A DNA stretch of 64,000 nucleotides from Saturnia japonica (lineage: Eukaryota > Arthropoda > Insecta > Lepidoptera > Saturniidae), in contig CM065318.1 in the NCBI GenBank assembly GCA_033032175.1, forward strand, positions 7,626,001 to 7,690,000, given 5' to 3'. How positions within the stretch are numbered: the first letter of the stretch is position 1; the number at the start of each line of letters is the position of its first letter. A program made the position numbers and the translations under genes. Below are positions 33,841-47,800 of this stretch, piece by piece. The notes beneath the pieces were generated by a model. That model made no database searches. It was not told the origin of the DNA and saw nothing but the letters and a program-made list of their open reading frames with translations.

Positions 33841-35369
33841 GTTCTCTTTCTATTAACTGTTATTAAACACCCCTGATAGCATCCATAGCGCTAATTAGCA
33901 GCCAGGGGCTTATGATATTAAATTTCTCGTTATCTTTACTTAATAAAATATTTACTCAAAGTAATAAGAAATGAGGAGATCATAAATTGTAGGCTTTAAT
34001 GATAAAACGGGTTTAAGTCTCTAAATATATTTTGTTACCAAATTTAACACAGAAAAAGCTTGATAAACCTTTTTTTAAATACACGTAGAACATATCTATT
34101 ATATCCTTGGAGAATTATATTTCTACTATACGTATAGATTTTTGGAATTAATTCTGCTTTCTTAAATTTTATTTTTGGAACCGGAATAATAAAAAAAAAG
34201 TTTTACAATAAAAATCATTATTTTAGAAACAGTTTGAGAAGTGCACTATTCAAAAACAAACATTTCTAATTCAAAAGTTCTTATTCCGAACTATAACGAC
34301 TATTTTTGTGTTGGCTAAAATAGAAATCATAGTACCTATGTTAGTAAGTTTAATGTACTTAAAATAGAAAAATGGAACATATTTTTTTATATAATACAAA
34401 ACAAGTTTTGACGAATGTTGATCGCTTTCATATAGTATATTAACTTATTATCCTGGGAACATATTAAAGCTACTTTAGACACCAGGTAGACCCATAAAAA
34501 TACCAAAATTCTTTGTAATAAGTTGTTTACCATATAACGATTTATTTTATTCATCGTAATTAAAACCGAGAAGCCGTTGATTGTAATAATCAAATAGTTA
34601 TGATAATGTGGAAATGGAAAATAAATATATGAAAGATACACATAAAAACTTAAAAAAAAACAACGCGATATTTTTATCGAATTTTTCGATTCCTACTAGA
34701 TAAATTATTATATGTACCTTCAATAAACAGGGGGGAGCATACTTCATAACAAAATTTTGAAGTGCAGATAAGGAGTTCGTATCGATCGGTCTCATTAAAC
34801 AGTCGGGTCGCATATCACGCTGCGATAAGAGTTATGCGGGTGCTTAGTGCTAAGCATTAAACGTACCCACATTTTGCTAAACTATATAGTATACTGTCTA
34901 TATTTTCATAGTTCCGTTTTTTATGCCTTTAAAACTGGATCTTAATATCGATTTTAACTTGTTACTGTAATTATTCATGCGGAAAAATAAGAAAAAGTCT
35001 CTTAAGCATGTGTCTGAATCTAGAATGACAAAAACGTCTCCATTCAAAAGAGACAAAAAGCTCGGCATTAAGTGTTCCTTAAAAAAAAAACCAACGCGTT
35101 AATGAAGAAATCTCAGAACTGCCATGTAAGGCATTGTTTATCAAGTAATTTTCGGTTTACGATTATTTAATTCGAAAAAGATAAATATATAATTACAAAT
35201 GTCATATGACATAAAAAGTTTAACATTGTTTAACAAACGGGATATCAATTAGTTAACTATATTAAAATTATCATTTAAAAAAAATTGTGCGTCTCGGAAC
35301 GCTCGATAGAATTGATAACTTAAACTAATCAAAAAGAAAAAAAAGGTCAAACGAAACAGACAAAGGGAA

Positions 35370-35450
35370 GCCGGCGAGGATTCGAACCTAGGACTTCGGC
35401 CATACCAGTCACGCTCACAACAGCTAGGCTACGAGCGAGTTGTTATGAGT
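35370..35450 (-). repeat. tRNA-like sequence, probably a SINE head
   Basis: On the minus strand it has a box A-like TAGCCTAGCTG and a perfect box B (GGTTCGAATCC) about 35 bases later, followed by a short GC-rich stretch. I could not close a proper acceptor stem between its ends, so a SINE head or tRNA pseudogene is more likely than a working tRNA gene. Confidence 0.5.
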
Positions 35451-38400
35451 GACTGAAACTATGCTACTATTAATGGCGCCGTAACGCGTTACGTTACAAA
35501 ACGGTTTACCTTCCCATAAGAAGTTATCACTTCAAAAATTCAAATTAAAACTGATATTTTCGTTTACACGCATACATTATAGCCGCTGTACTAACAACTT
35601 TTTGTTATCGGGTTCATATGTTTTTTATCTCTGTTATGATATATATAGTCTCGTTCCCTTCTATCTTCCAGCCTCTGATGTTCGTAACTGTCACATTTGG
35701 GCCTAAACTATACAAATAATATTTTTATTAAATTTATCTCTTTTAGCATTGGATGAATTTTGACACTCGAATGTTATTCTGAAGGTTATCCTGCATGTAT
35801 AATACATCTAGTACAAACAATTTTTAGCCCATAATGAAATGCCCATAAAATATTTATCAAAAATGGTACTTATAAAGGTACTTACGTAGGTAATAAAATC
35901 ATCTTAGTTATAGAGAAAAAATACAACTACCTACCTATTGTATTTCAGAAGCTATGACTTACGTAGGTAGCCCTTTTAAAGTATCGATTATATTATGTTT
36001 TCTGTAATGATAATCGTATTCGATTAATTTGGAGCGTCAATTTTTTAAATTTAACCAAAAATAAAAATCGTGTAGTTCTTCTATAAACAACATGATTATT
36101 ACCTCCTTTGGTTAGTTAACCCATACTTGCTTTTTTAGTTTATGTTGAATGAATTATCATTTCGCTGTAAGAAATTGTATAGAATATTGATAATTATTTG
36201 ATAAACTCGGTTTTCTAATGTCTCGGATACTGAAACGAGCTCTTATGTTTATATTATAAAATTCATGTGCATAGTTGCCCCGATTGACTTTGTTTTTTAA
36301 AAAAAAAATGGTCTACATTATCTATTAGCGTGTTTTGTTCTTAAGAATAAATGTTTTCTTTCTTTCTTTTCTTCCTTTAAAAAAAATCCTTTTGTACTTC
36401 GTTAACAATTATTTTTTTGTAGGATGTAAACCTAAGAGTTCGTCGATCGACGCTTTGTGCTATTTATCATTAATGTAATGATTTATTCTGAAAATCGTTT
36501 GTGTTCATAATATATGGATGTTTATCATAGGATTTCACTGGGGAATTTTTGCGTATAAACATATTTGAAATCTATTTTTTTTAATCATACGTTAAAATCA
36601 AGACAAGTCAAGTTAAAATCAATTGGCAAAATTTTTACTAATCACTCAAAAAGGTAGACAAGAAAGCGAGTTACGAGATAATAACTTGGTAAAATGATTA
36701 AGAGCTAAATTTCTGGTTGGTATGGTTTAAAAAGGCAGAAGTCTGTGAACAACACAACTGTATTCAAGTGTACATATAGTTGATGTTATTAATATTTTCA
36801 CATCTAGTATGATATACTAAATTACATAAAACTAGAATAAAATGAGAAGCGAAAATCATAGTATTAATTAATTTCATTATATTTCATATGATGTATGTTA
36901 AAGATTTTTAATAAACAGTTTAATCGAAAAAGAAACACATTTAAGAATCATAAAACGAATAAGTACTATGTGAACGTTTTAAACCAATCTTTTAAATCTA
37001 AGATTATAGTTCTATGGTTGGTATCTTTTAGCGCTAGGCTGATGAACGAAAATAATGGCGTGTTTTTTTTCGCAATTCTATAACATATGAAATCATATGT
37101 CTACTTACGACTACGTCGAATTATTAAGTGATTCTTTTAACACTCGGTAATATTCGAAATTTTTTTTACTGTATTTTATGAAGATAAATAGTAATAGCGT
37201 GGTGGTATGATGGTATGACCGCTTAATTGACTATAAAATTAAATTTATTATTAGAAACTCTGTATTAAATCACAAGCACTTAAACATTAAACTAATATGC
37301 CGTATTCTATATTTTTTAGAAAAAGAAATATATTAAATATGGGTAATTAATGTTAAAACGTTGATACCGTAAAGAGTATTTAAATTATTATTTTATATAG
37401 GCTTCGGTTGGATTTGGAATTTAATTCGAGAAGTTACAATAGGTTAGTAGGGAACCCTTCCACAACAGAGATACTTCAAAGGGTCTTTCAACAGTTTGAT
37501 ATTTAATATTTATTGGGCTTAAAGTAGAAAGGATATTAAACCTATGTTATAAGTAACTACAGATTATTAAGTCGCATTTTTATTTTATTTTATTAAAATC
37601 ACGTTTTTGATCTACAAGGAATTCGTAACCATAAATCATTTTCAATCTAAACTAATATTATAAATCATAAAATGAGTTTGTTCACGCGTGTGGAGCAGTG
37701 GCCATAGCGAACTAAACAATAATTTTATTATACAGTGTGTTATTTAAAATGTACACACACATACATAGTTATTCATAATAAGTAGAGTGAAGTACTTTGT
37801 AACCATGTGTATGTGTGCATATTATCGAGTGTGACTATCTTCACTACAATAAAACAAGAGGTTTAGGAAGTAACACCATAGTGTAGACTTTTTGTTATAT
37901 TCTGCGGATTCATCGTACAAATTCACTGTTATAGTTTTTTCATAATGCTTCTAAAGAAGTATCTCTTCCAAAAGTACAAAATTAAATTATTTATAACGAA
38001 ATAAAAGACAGGTTAAATGATCATTTTTTTGTATCTAATATCTATCAAGATAATTACTTCTCTTTATACATTTGGATCTTTGAATAATATTGATATCTCA
38101 GTTACTTATACTTACTATTATAAAAGTTTCAACAATGCCTATTTTTTATATTATGTGGATCCATTTTAAGTTATATTTTTTCAAAGTTGTACTAATGAGT
38201 AATGACACTTAATAAATTCATTTTCGTTAATTCATTAAAAAATTCAATGCATCAAATAATACTTAAAATGAAACAAATTAACACCAACAAATATTCCACC
38301 AAAGTATGAAATGAAGATAGTTCAAAAGTCAAACAAACAACCTTCGCTTAATTTTAAACGCTGTTAGATGGTATATTGGATCTCTAACTCAGCGGCTACC

Positions 38401-40380
38401 TATGAATTCCACAAGGCCAATTTAGTATTAAAACGTGTCCGCAACGAACCGTAGGGTACCGCACGAGTATTAAAATTTGAAGCGTTCAAACTTGCCTCCT
38501 TTTAGTGTTCATTATGTCGGAAAGTTGGTGAAAATTCATACAAGTCTAAGTTCTAATGAACACCGGTCGGCGAAGTTGGGCTGTATAGCAATCGCTTATA
38601 ACAACTTTCGAACACACGCCTTTTTGCGCGGATAAATACTGCAGAATACCTTCGAGCTTTGTTGTTGAAATTAATCTAATTTCCGGCAACATTGAGGAAT
38701 ATATTGATTTTATCTTAATATGAATATGAAGCTCTATATTTAAGACTGCTTTGAATAATTAGTGCATTTTTATTACTTTATGTAAATAGATATAGGTATA
38801 TATGTATGTACAGAAACATATTCAAGTTTTATACTATATATAAATAACTATTTTGAATAGAAACTTCATTTATTTGTATATCCTACAATTTTATTATTTA
38901 GCTTTTGAAATTAAGCAAGCATTTTAATTTTGTACTTAATTATTTACATATCAATTTTAGAATTCCAAAACTACATTAAAAATTTATATCCATGAAAATA
39001 AAAAACTTTGTTATTTTTTCTCATACAATACAAAACAGAATGTTTACACGGGATATTAACTTTATTTTAAAATATCATCTTTTCTTAAATAAGAGACAAT
39101 TAAAATATCATAAAGAATTGTTATTATATTTGAAAGGCAATAATTCTTCACATTTTTAAAAATAGACTGATTTAACTTAAAATTTGAAACGATTCAAATT
39201 GTGTAGTCGGATTGTATAGCTGCATATTTGAAGAAGCTAAATAAAAAGGAGCAAATTATATTTTTTTAAAGTCACGAAATGTATTGTTCAAATTAGCAAT
39301 CAGGTAAAAATGGATCACTACTTACATCATTAACCTACTCGTAATTAAATGTCACTTAATTTTATGACTATTCAATATTTTTTTACACTTTAAGGAAAGT
39401 TTGTTTACTAAAAAACAAGTAAGCAAATAAAATTCGCGGAATTTAAACAAAAAAATCTCCGTTTCGCTTTACTTTTATCTATAAAATTGTATTGTATACA
39501 ATATTTAAATTATTTCTTGTAAAAGTAAAAACTAAGTAACGTCCATTTGCCGTAGTCTTATATTCTTTGAAATTATTTTATTACCTAACTATATTTATAA
39601 GATCCATTTAAACGGATACTAAATCCCCGAGATACAATAAGAAACGTTGAGGTTCCGCTGCGGTAGACATTAGCTGTGTTGTTATTCTAAGTGGATTAAG
39701 GCCAGCGCATTTCAAATCTGGTTAAGCTTGAATTCAACGTTAAGTCTGATGGAAAGCTCACTACCAGTTGCACTTTGTACTCTCAGTTAATGTAAAATGT
39801 TTAACAAAAAAAAAAAATATATACAATACACTTTTAATTTTAATCTTTTTTAATTACAATAAATTAATGTAACTTTGTGCATTATACACCGTTTTGTGCA
39901 AGTAAAATGTGATAAAAAAATTACACGCTTTTAATTTCTTCACCTCTATGTGTCCAGTACGTATGCAAAATGAAAGGTGATATTAGTTTAACGTGTATAC
40001 CTTTTTGGTTTGAAAGGTGACTTCATTGAGTTTGTTCTTAGCTATGATTCAAGAAAATCTGTTCAGCCGTTTAAAGGTTATCAGCTCTTTTCTACTTAAT
40101 AAATATAAGTGACCATCTTTCACAGGACTGATTGAGTCTAAATTTGATATTCTGTTACTTCAATAATATCATTCAAGAATATGGCAACCTTGACTTAATG
40201 CTGCAACTTCATTTAAAATCTACAAGATACACCTATCTTCTCACCCACTTGCAGCAGAGATATCGTGTTTAGGCGCATTAGAATGGTATCAGTGAATAGG
40301 TTACTTGTGTCAGAGGTTAATTAAATTTACCTTTGTTTTTAAATTAATATCATTAGTTTTATGAATAAATGACAGATTAT
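35450..40380. other. Long AT-rich intergenic stretch, no gene seen
   Basis: No convincing exon on either strand. The part at 38370-38680 is compositionally complex and non-repetitive, unlike the homopolymer-rich flanks, and is a candidate regulatory element. A dispersed repeat lies at 37848-37905. Confidence 0.4.
37848..37905 (+). repeat. Dispersed repeat, copy 1
   Basis: ACAATAAAACAAGAGGTTTAG followed by AAG.AAC and ATAGT.TA(G)AC is repeated at about 59750-59815. Family unknown. Confidence 0.5.
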
Positions 40381-40384
40381 TGAC

Positions 40385-40875
40385 TTAATATATGAATATC
40401 GACGTTAATCGTCGAATCCAACTCAGCTACGTAATATCTCATCCAAGACGAGACTCCAAGACTCCATCAAGACGAAAGTCTTTGACCAGTGTATGTACAT
40501 ATGATGGCAAGACGTGTTCGCTAACTATGGTCCTCATAAGAAAGATCAAGGTTAGGTACTCAAAACGCAATGGTGAGGGCTATGCTCGGAATTTCTCTGC
40601 TTAATTGAAGAAGAAATAAGATACGCAGAAGAACCAAAGTCACAAACATAGCCCTATGAAAAGGTACACTTTAAGTAGCAGTGGGCGGTGCACATAGCAC
40701 GTAGCACGGATAGCAGATAGACCAAAAAGTTCTCGAGTGAAAACGCAGTGTGGGCAGACCCACTGCAAGGTGGAGCGACGACCTTGTGAAGGTTGCAGGA
40801 AGCCGCTGGACGCGGGCATCACAATACCAGTAGGCAGTGGACGTCTTTTGGCTTAAATGATGATGATGATTTATT
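40385..40875 (+). mobile_element. RTE-clade LINE, 3' fragment
   Basis: Corresponds to the same 3' region as 5129-5690 (GTCGAATCCAACTCAGCTACG, ACGAAAGTCTTTGACCAGTG, CACTGCAAGGTGGAGCGACG), with internal deletions, and ends in a TGATGATGATG tail. Several frameshifts. Confidence 0.8.
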
Positions 40876-41689
40876 ATTACAAAAAAAATTAAAGACAATT
40901 ATTATAACCGTATCTTGCTCAGCTACTTCAAACGTTCAAATAACTTACTTTATATTATATGAAATTCGCTAATTACGTTGCTACCGACGCTTCTTTATAT
41001 TAAGATACACTGAACTACAATATTTTTCAAGCTGTAAAATATTATGATTAACATTTAAGCAACAACGGAAGATCCTCAAAGTTGTTACAAAACATGTATA
41101 AGTTATTACCCTCAAAGTAATAAATAAACATAGAAGCGCTTCATGATGTTGTAATCCATACTCCTCGATTCCAAACGATTAATTCATCAAGACTTCGAAG
41201 TATCAACCACGCCCTATAGCAAACAATCATAGGCGGGCGGCGCGGCGCAACACGGTGGAGTATTGGGGCGCGTTGTACGAAACTCATTAGATAAATGAAA
41301 GAGTTCACGTCGCTCGAGAACGATCATCGGTCCAGTCGTGTCGACTATGATTGATCGACTTTGCGCAAGTAACGAAGTGGTACCCCCTAGCTTCGTAGAT
41401 CGCGCAGTTTTCGTGACAACATATTGCAATTCAAGATTAAAAATCAAAATAAACTGGGCCGCAAAGAAAGCGGGTCAGTAGCAAAAATCTCAATAACTTC
41501 CAAATTATTAGAGCTGGCTTTATGAAATAAAGACTGTCTTATAGACAATCTTATAGTGATTAAATGAAACTTATAACAGTTCAAGATATGACGTTAATTT
41601 TGAATAAGAGTAAGTTAAGTAAAAATTACCATTTTTCAGTAGATTTCGAAAAATGTGGTACGGTATTATATATGAACATTTTACATATC

Positions 41690-42681
41690 TTAATACTTTG
41701 TATTGCTACCACAAGCTTTTAATCCAGCTGTCATACGGTTTGGCATGCTTTCCACCAAATTTCTGTGCTGATGTTGAGAAATATTTTCCCATTTTTCTTA
41801 TCAATGCTTCTTTCTGTTCATGAAGCGTTATTGGAGGGGAATTTCAGTGCCGTACACTTCGTCTCAATTCGCTCCAGAGCTGCTCGATAGGGTTCAAGTC
41901 TAGGCTGCGTGCTGGCCACTCCATTCGTGTAATAGCGACATCTTCAAAGTAGTCAAACACTATCGTAGCTGTATGGAGACGAGCGTTATCTTGCGTAAAG
42001 ATGTCGTTCTTGTCCATGTTTACTAAAAAGGGTCATCATACTCATTTAAGATTTCATTTACGTATCTCTTTGCAGTTAAAGTGCCAATTTCTATCACCAC
42101 TAGCTCGGTGCAGCTTTCTGAAGAAATTCCAGCCCACACATGTGTGGAGCCTCCGCCGTATGGCACTTTCTCTTCAATGCAAGCTTGGATTATAGCTCTC
42201 CTGGTCTTCTGTAGACTCTCTGTCTCCCATCGTGTGTATATAGCATGAATCTCGACTCGTCCGAAAACATTACTCTTGACTAGTCATCCAGAGTCTAATT
42301 CATGTGTTCTCTACCGTAACTCAGCCTTGAATTTGGATGCTGCCTTTCGAGTTTTGGACCATTTGCTGGTCTAAATGGCTTCAAGTTTGGTTCAGCAAGA
42401 CGCCGCCTCACTGTACACGTGCTTGGATTGCTCAATCCAGCACGTAGAAGGTAAGTTTTGACTTCAACAGCCGTTTGAAATCGATTTCTCAACATTGTCG
42501 ACACCATATTATATCGATCCTCCCGCGCTGTCGTGCACCTTGTTCGGTCTGTTCCTGGTCTGCGAATATTAGATTGAAATGTTGATAGCGACACCCCAAC
42601 AGTTCTCGCTGTATAACACTGACTGCGCCCCTCTTCAAACATAGTCAGAATTCTGAAACATTCTTCAGGGGTTAGAGGCAT
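41690..42681 (-). pseudogene. Tc1-like (DD34E) transposase, broken
   Basis: The first part (42681 to 42295) is an open frame beginning MPLTPEECFRILTMFEEG with a helix-turn-helix DNA-binding region. The frame is then interrupted but continues to a stop at 41690-41692. The catalytic triad is visible: FSDESRF, FTQDNARLH, and LDLNPIEQLW, with 34 residues between the second Asp and the Glu (counted from the sequence), which defines the Tc1 type. Frameshifts in the middle part make it inactive. I could not find clear terminal inverted repeats. Confidence 0.85.
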
Positions 42682-43224
42682 GTTTTTTTAATGAACTTCA
42701 TCAAAATAATGGATTTCTACACGAGAAATGCCACATTTATGTGATAGAACAGAAACAAAAGTTTCAAAATTGTTTTTATTTTTTATCTATGGTTAAACTT
42801 TGATTTAGTTTTTATTTTAAATGGATTGGATTGAATGAACCTGTGCATGTCCATATACGATACGACGTGACATACGGTCGTCCTGCGCAGGCACATCTGC
42901 ACGAGTAAGCTTGGACAGGTAAAACTCTCCAGTAGACCGCAGCGTGTATGGCGGGTTTAGCTGTTTGTAATCCTAAATATGTGATAAAGTTAATGTAGTG
43001 TATAACTCATCACGTAGTGGAAATAGCAATACTTCACCAACTTTCTAGAATGACAAATAACTTTTTTCCTGGTCGATAGAATACTGTGGCCGACTGGATC
43101 ACGACAACCATACACTAAGTGTAGCACTCTCCATATTTGGCACACTTGAGCATCCATGTCACGTTCCAAGATAAGCTAATGTTTAGTAATCAAGTGGGAT
43201 GGTAGGGATCAGTAAATGATTGGG

Positions 43225-43400
43225 TCGCTATGGTTACAACCATCGTGCTGCGTCTTCCAGTAGCAGATCCGCCACAATGTAGACCGAAGACTTTGTAAAA
43301 GTTGTGGGAACCAGCTAGATGAAAATAACGCAGGATTACTCATTGTGACGATTATTGGAAGAAGCTTCTGTCCAGAATTAATGTTATCGTAAATAAAATT
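43225..43400 (+). repeat. RTE LINE remnant
   Basis: CGTCTTCCAGTAGCAGATCC, GACCGAAGACTTTGTAAAAG and TTGTGACGATTATTGGAAGA recall the RTE tail (V-G-R-P-P-x-R-W). Very degenerate. Confidence 0.5.
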
Positions 43401-43450
43401 AGGTACACATACAGTATATATATCGCGCTTATCCATAACTAAAATTGTAC

Positions 43451-43529
43451 CAAGTTCGGTGAAGCTGTAAAAGCCGCAGCGGCTTCAGGGCCCCTAAGGC
43501 TAACAGTATAGTCAGATCTAAAAAAAAAA
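43451..43529 (+). repeat. LINE 3' tail, family of the 11846 insertion
   Basis: GGTGAAGCTGTAAAAGCCGC, AGCGGCTTCAGGGCCCCTAA, GGCTAACAGTATAGTCAG, then a poly-A run. Only about 70 bases of the element are present. Confidence 0.8.
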
Positions 43530-44834
43530 ACTAAAATTTTGCAATATTTTGTAATTATGATTGTCCATCGCGGTCTACACTTCAGTGAAGCCCTTCGAAT
43601 TATATCAATTTTAGTTCCAAACTAATTTTATATATATTGGACTGAATCGTGTGTTCATTTATTAAAATTAAACATTTAACTTTTACTAATCGGACTAAAA
43701 GGGACAAGGCAGTGTTTATCCATCACATGTCCTCACCCATGGGAAGAGGCTTTTACACAATAGTATCTGTAATGTACCTTTCCACTGAACTATTAGTAAT
43801 TCTGACCATGTATTTCACACGATTTCCCAATATTTATTTTATTTATATTGTTTTTTTTTCCACACATACACACCAAATACACCAAAGTGATTTGACGTAT
43901 AGCGTTCGTGTTTTGCCCAGAGCAGAAAAAATTTGAAATTATAATATCCAAAAAAATTGAGTTATAAAAAATAACCATAATGACATATAAATTATAATCC
44001 ATAAAATATAATAATAGATCTTACTATATTATCTCACTATGATTCTTACAATTTATAAATTGATTTGCCTAGCCATTATAATATTGCATGTAGGTATAAT
44101 AAAAGAGGGTACAAAAATTTACTTCTAACAACTCATGGGTGTAATTCTAATATTTTCGTAAGACCTAAATAAACTAACTGTATTTTATAAATATAGATAT
44201 CCAAAAATACAATTATATTGTATAGAGTATATATGTATTATAAAACCTAAAAACTACAACTATATTTAAGGTTGAACGTAAACATTACCTACATTTCCAT
44301 GATGTTTTAGATCAACCCTCTGAAATAACAAAGACAAGTTAGAAAACTTCATTTCGTATTCACATTTGTACCTTTCTCCAATGTTTATGTTTGTAGAAAC
44401 ACTTGTAGCAATATGCCAGTATAGATATATTTTACATTGTTATGAACAAACAATATAAGAATATTTCTACTATAAGAAGGTGATATATTATTAATTTCTT
44501 TTTTTATTCTCCTAACATAATTCGGCTACATTACACAATACTAAAAAATAAACGAAGCAATTAATTATGAAAAGATTCAATACCGTTATAACTGTGTTAT
44601 ATACTTTAAATAACGATCAAGATATCTCAAATTTCTAATGTAATTAAGTGAGAAATTGGCTTCTTAGAGAAATTTTAGAAAACGGTTACAACGTTTTAGT
44701 TGAAATTTTGTATTTAGTTTATATTTTTCCTTCCAAGTTGTTTTTGCGTTTTTGTTTTCAAGATACCAAGTTTATCTCGGTAGCCAAGATATATTTCATA
44801 AACTGATAATAACTACGATTATTGTATCTTACAG

Positions 44835-47800
44835 GGTGTTAATCCGCCACCGTGGTCTCATGGTCAAGGTGTTTCATTTAAAAATATGCCAGAAATAGAG
44901 CTCAAAAAGATTGGTAGAGCACTACCAAAAAAAAAAATGTATCATTTTAGTTTGATGACTAACATTTTTTTAAAGTAGATTTAATGATTCTATGTGTTTT
45001 CTTGATGCATTAATAATTTTTGTTATTCCAAGGAAAACTAAAACGCAGATAAATATCAAAAATTACCTGTTTCAGACTTCTGTAAGATATATAATTTTAA
45101 AGGTTACATAGGAGTTATTATGTGTCTACAATTCATAATAATTCCCGTAATGATATTAATCAATCAATCAATAATAATTATAAGCTGCTATCAACATTTA
45201 CTAGAGAACCTTAATAATTAATTACTCAAACCTTAATGTAATGGTATATTTGTAATATAAGTCAGACTGTAATATCATATTTTTGTAACGTACTTATCCT
45301 ATTGTATTTAAAGGGTCGGAATCCAATTTCTTATAAAAAAAAATAATGAACTGCCCTAGTGAAGTAAGGGCATATAATGAAAAGTCAACAATACTTCGTG
45401 GACATACCAATGATCCTTAAGTATACTGGTCTATTCATTTTTGGTTACGAAAAGTAGGGTAAACTACGGTGCTTTACGTCGAGACTCTTACTGAGATACA
45501 ATATGAACTGCTCGAAAACTCAAAGTCAACAAGCGTAAGTATATTTTTTGTATGTTTTATGCACAATATAGCTAGAGATTTTTCAAGTAGGTACATCACG
45601 AGAAGATTCCAAGTGTCCACAGACTATATGTCATAAACGTAATGTATATTTACATGGTTTTATGTTTACACTAGCGACCCTCCCCCAGCTTCGCACGGGT
45701 ACAATTTGCAAAATGGTGTATTTTATTTTTAAAAAGCCCTGATTTAGAGTTTATCGCTTAAATATTGATAGATCACAACTTCCTGTAGCCTAGTGGTCCT
45801 AAACTCGACTATTATGCATGATGGTAAGTTACGTAACTTCATACTTACGAATAGTGCGTTTTGCTCGCGACGCATTTTTCATCATAGGTGGGGAGTGCCA
45901 GCCAACAACATCTAATCTTCTCTCCTTGTTCAGGCGAGGGGTAACCGACCGGATTTCTTTGGTCGTGAATATTTTGATTTTGTGATATCTTCTACGGTTT
46001 TCATTTAAATGGAAAACTGGTAAAGGACAATCTTCATCATCATCATCATCATTTCAGCCGCAGGACGTCCACTGCTGAACATAGGCCTCCCCCATAGATC
46101 TCCAGAGCGACCGATCTTGTGCGGCCTGCACCCAACGGCTTAATCTTAATCTTAATCTACATTAAATGTCTAAGTTAACTAATGAACTTACCTGGATAAA
46201 GATTAACACTGAATTGGAGAAAACAGTAACGAAAATAACGTAATATTTTTAATTATCATGTTGAAGATAAAAATGGTTACTGTGAGTCACCTTAAGAAAT
46301 AAACATATGCCATCGCTTTTTCTCTCAACTTTTTAAAGAACTACAAATCTTTATACTTTATGTTGATGTATCTCATAAGGTTCAGCTAGCGTAAGCCATG
46401 TAAGCACCCGAAAATCATTTTTTTAACGACTTGATTAGAAATAATTGAATTTTCTCTACTAAAAAAAACTTAATTGGAATGTATTAAATTTTAAAAATCC
46501 CTTCCGTTAAAAATTCTCTAAATGTTCTTGAAGGAAAACCGCATTGGAATCTGTTGCGCAGTTTAAAAGATCTAAGAGTACACCTTAAGGGACAGACAGC
46601 AGCAAGCGACTTCATTTTATACTACGTATAGAAGTTAAACAATTCAGCAGTTTTTAGACTAACTATAGTTTAATGTTGAGATCAAGGACGTATAAAAAAG
46701 GGCGAAAGTTGTTCCGCTAAGAGAAAAGTAAAGTACAGCAATGGCATACACGTGTGACGTGTCTGAGAGTTTTTTAAGTATTGCCATGAGAAGACAATTT
46801 GCCCATTTTTAAAATAAAATTTCACAAAAGATTTTGAGCTCTCGAAGACCTAAACCATTACTTCACTGTCGGTAAACTCTCGTACAACAAAGGATTTTAT
46901 CGTAACAAGCTTCGTCTGCGCGGCCATATTTCAGTCGACGCACAGAGGAATGTATTTGATTGATTAGTCCAGAGATAAAAAAATACAATAAAAAAGCAAT
47001 AAATTTAAAGATAATTTTATTTATTAACTAGGCGCGTCCGCAGTTCCGCTCGCGTGATCTATAGAATTATTGTTTATAAAGATATCGTGATAATTTTTTT
47101 TTAGATAAGAACCAAGTATCTAAGAAGTAAAACAAAAAAAGTTGAACGTCACGGAACGCCCGACAGATGTGAAACATCTTAGGGAATAATCCAAAAAAAG
47201 AATAATCAGTCCTTGTTTAAACATGAAACTTTGAAATGATTCAGTGTGTCTATTAAAAAAAACGAACTCGGCTCCACACCACCAGCCTAGGAAACAAAGC
47301 GTCGCCACGCCAAAAACTGACCTGTCCCTTCGCATTAGATGTTTCACATAAAAAAATGAACAAAATCTATCTCGTCGTTTTTGCGTGATGCACGCTCAAC
47401 GGTAAACCTCTATCATTTTATTTATGTAGATTATGATTTGTTAGAATTCCTTATGTTGGGTAAATGCTTTATATACTTGTATTTTACTTTCAAATGATAG
47501 ATCCTTCTATTTTTTTCCTTTTTATTATGTGCTGAAACAAATATTTTAATATTTTTCGACAATATATTTAACACAGACTTCCTTTGTGTTCTGTCCCAGT
47601 AAATGCGCGCTTAAATACTATACATAAAAAACTATAATATTCTATATATTTTTTAAGAATTTTGGTTAGCATATACTTGTATTATATTACGTTATATATT
47701 GTTATATTATCTTTTAAAAGTTAATTAACTAACATCTCGCAAATGCAACATGTAATAATATTATGTGTAAAATAATAAATATCTTTTGGAGGAAAATGCA

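Noticed and set aside
35370..35450. tRNA gene on the minus strand
   Set aside because: Box A and box B are present but I could not pair an acceptor stem, and SINE heads of this kind are common in the window.
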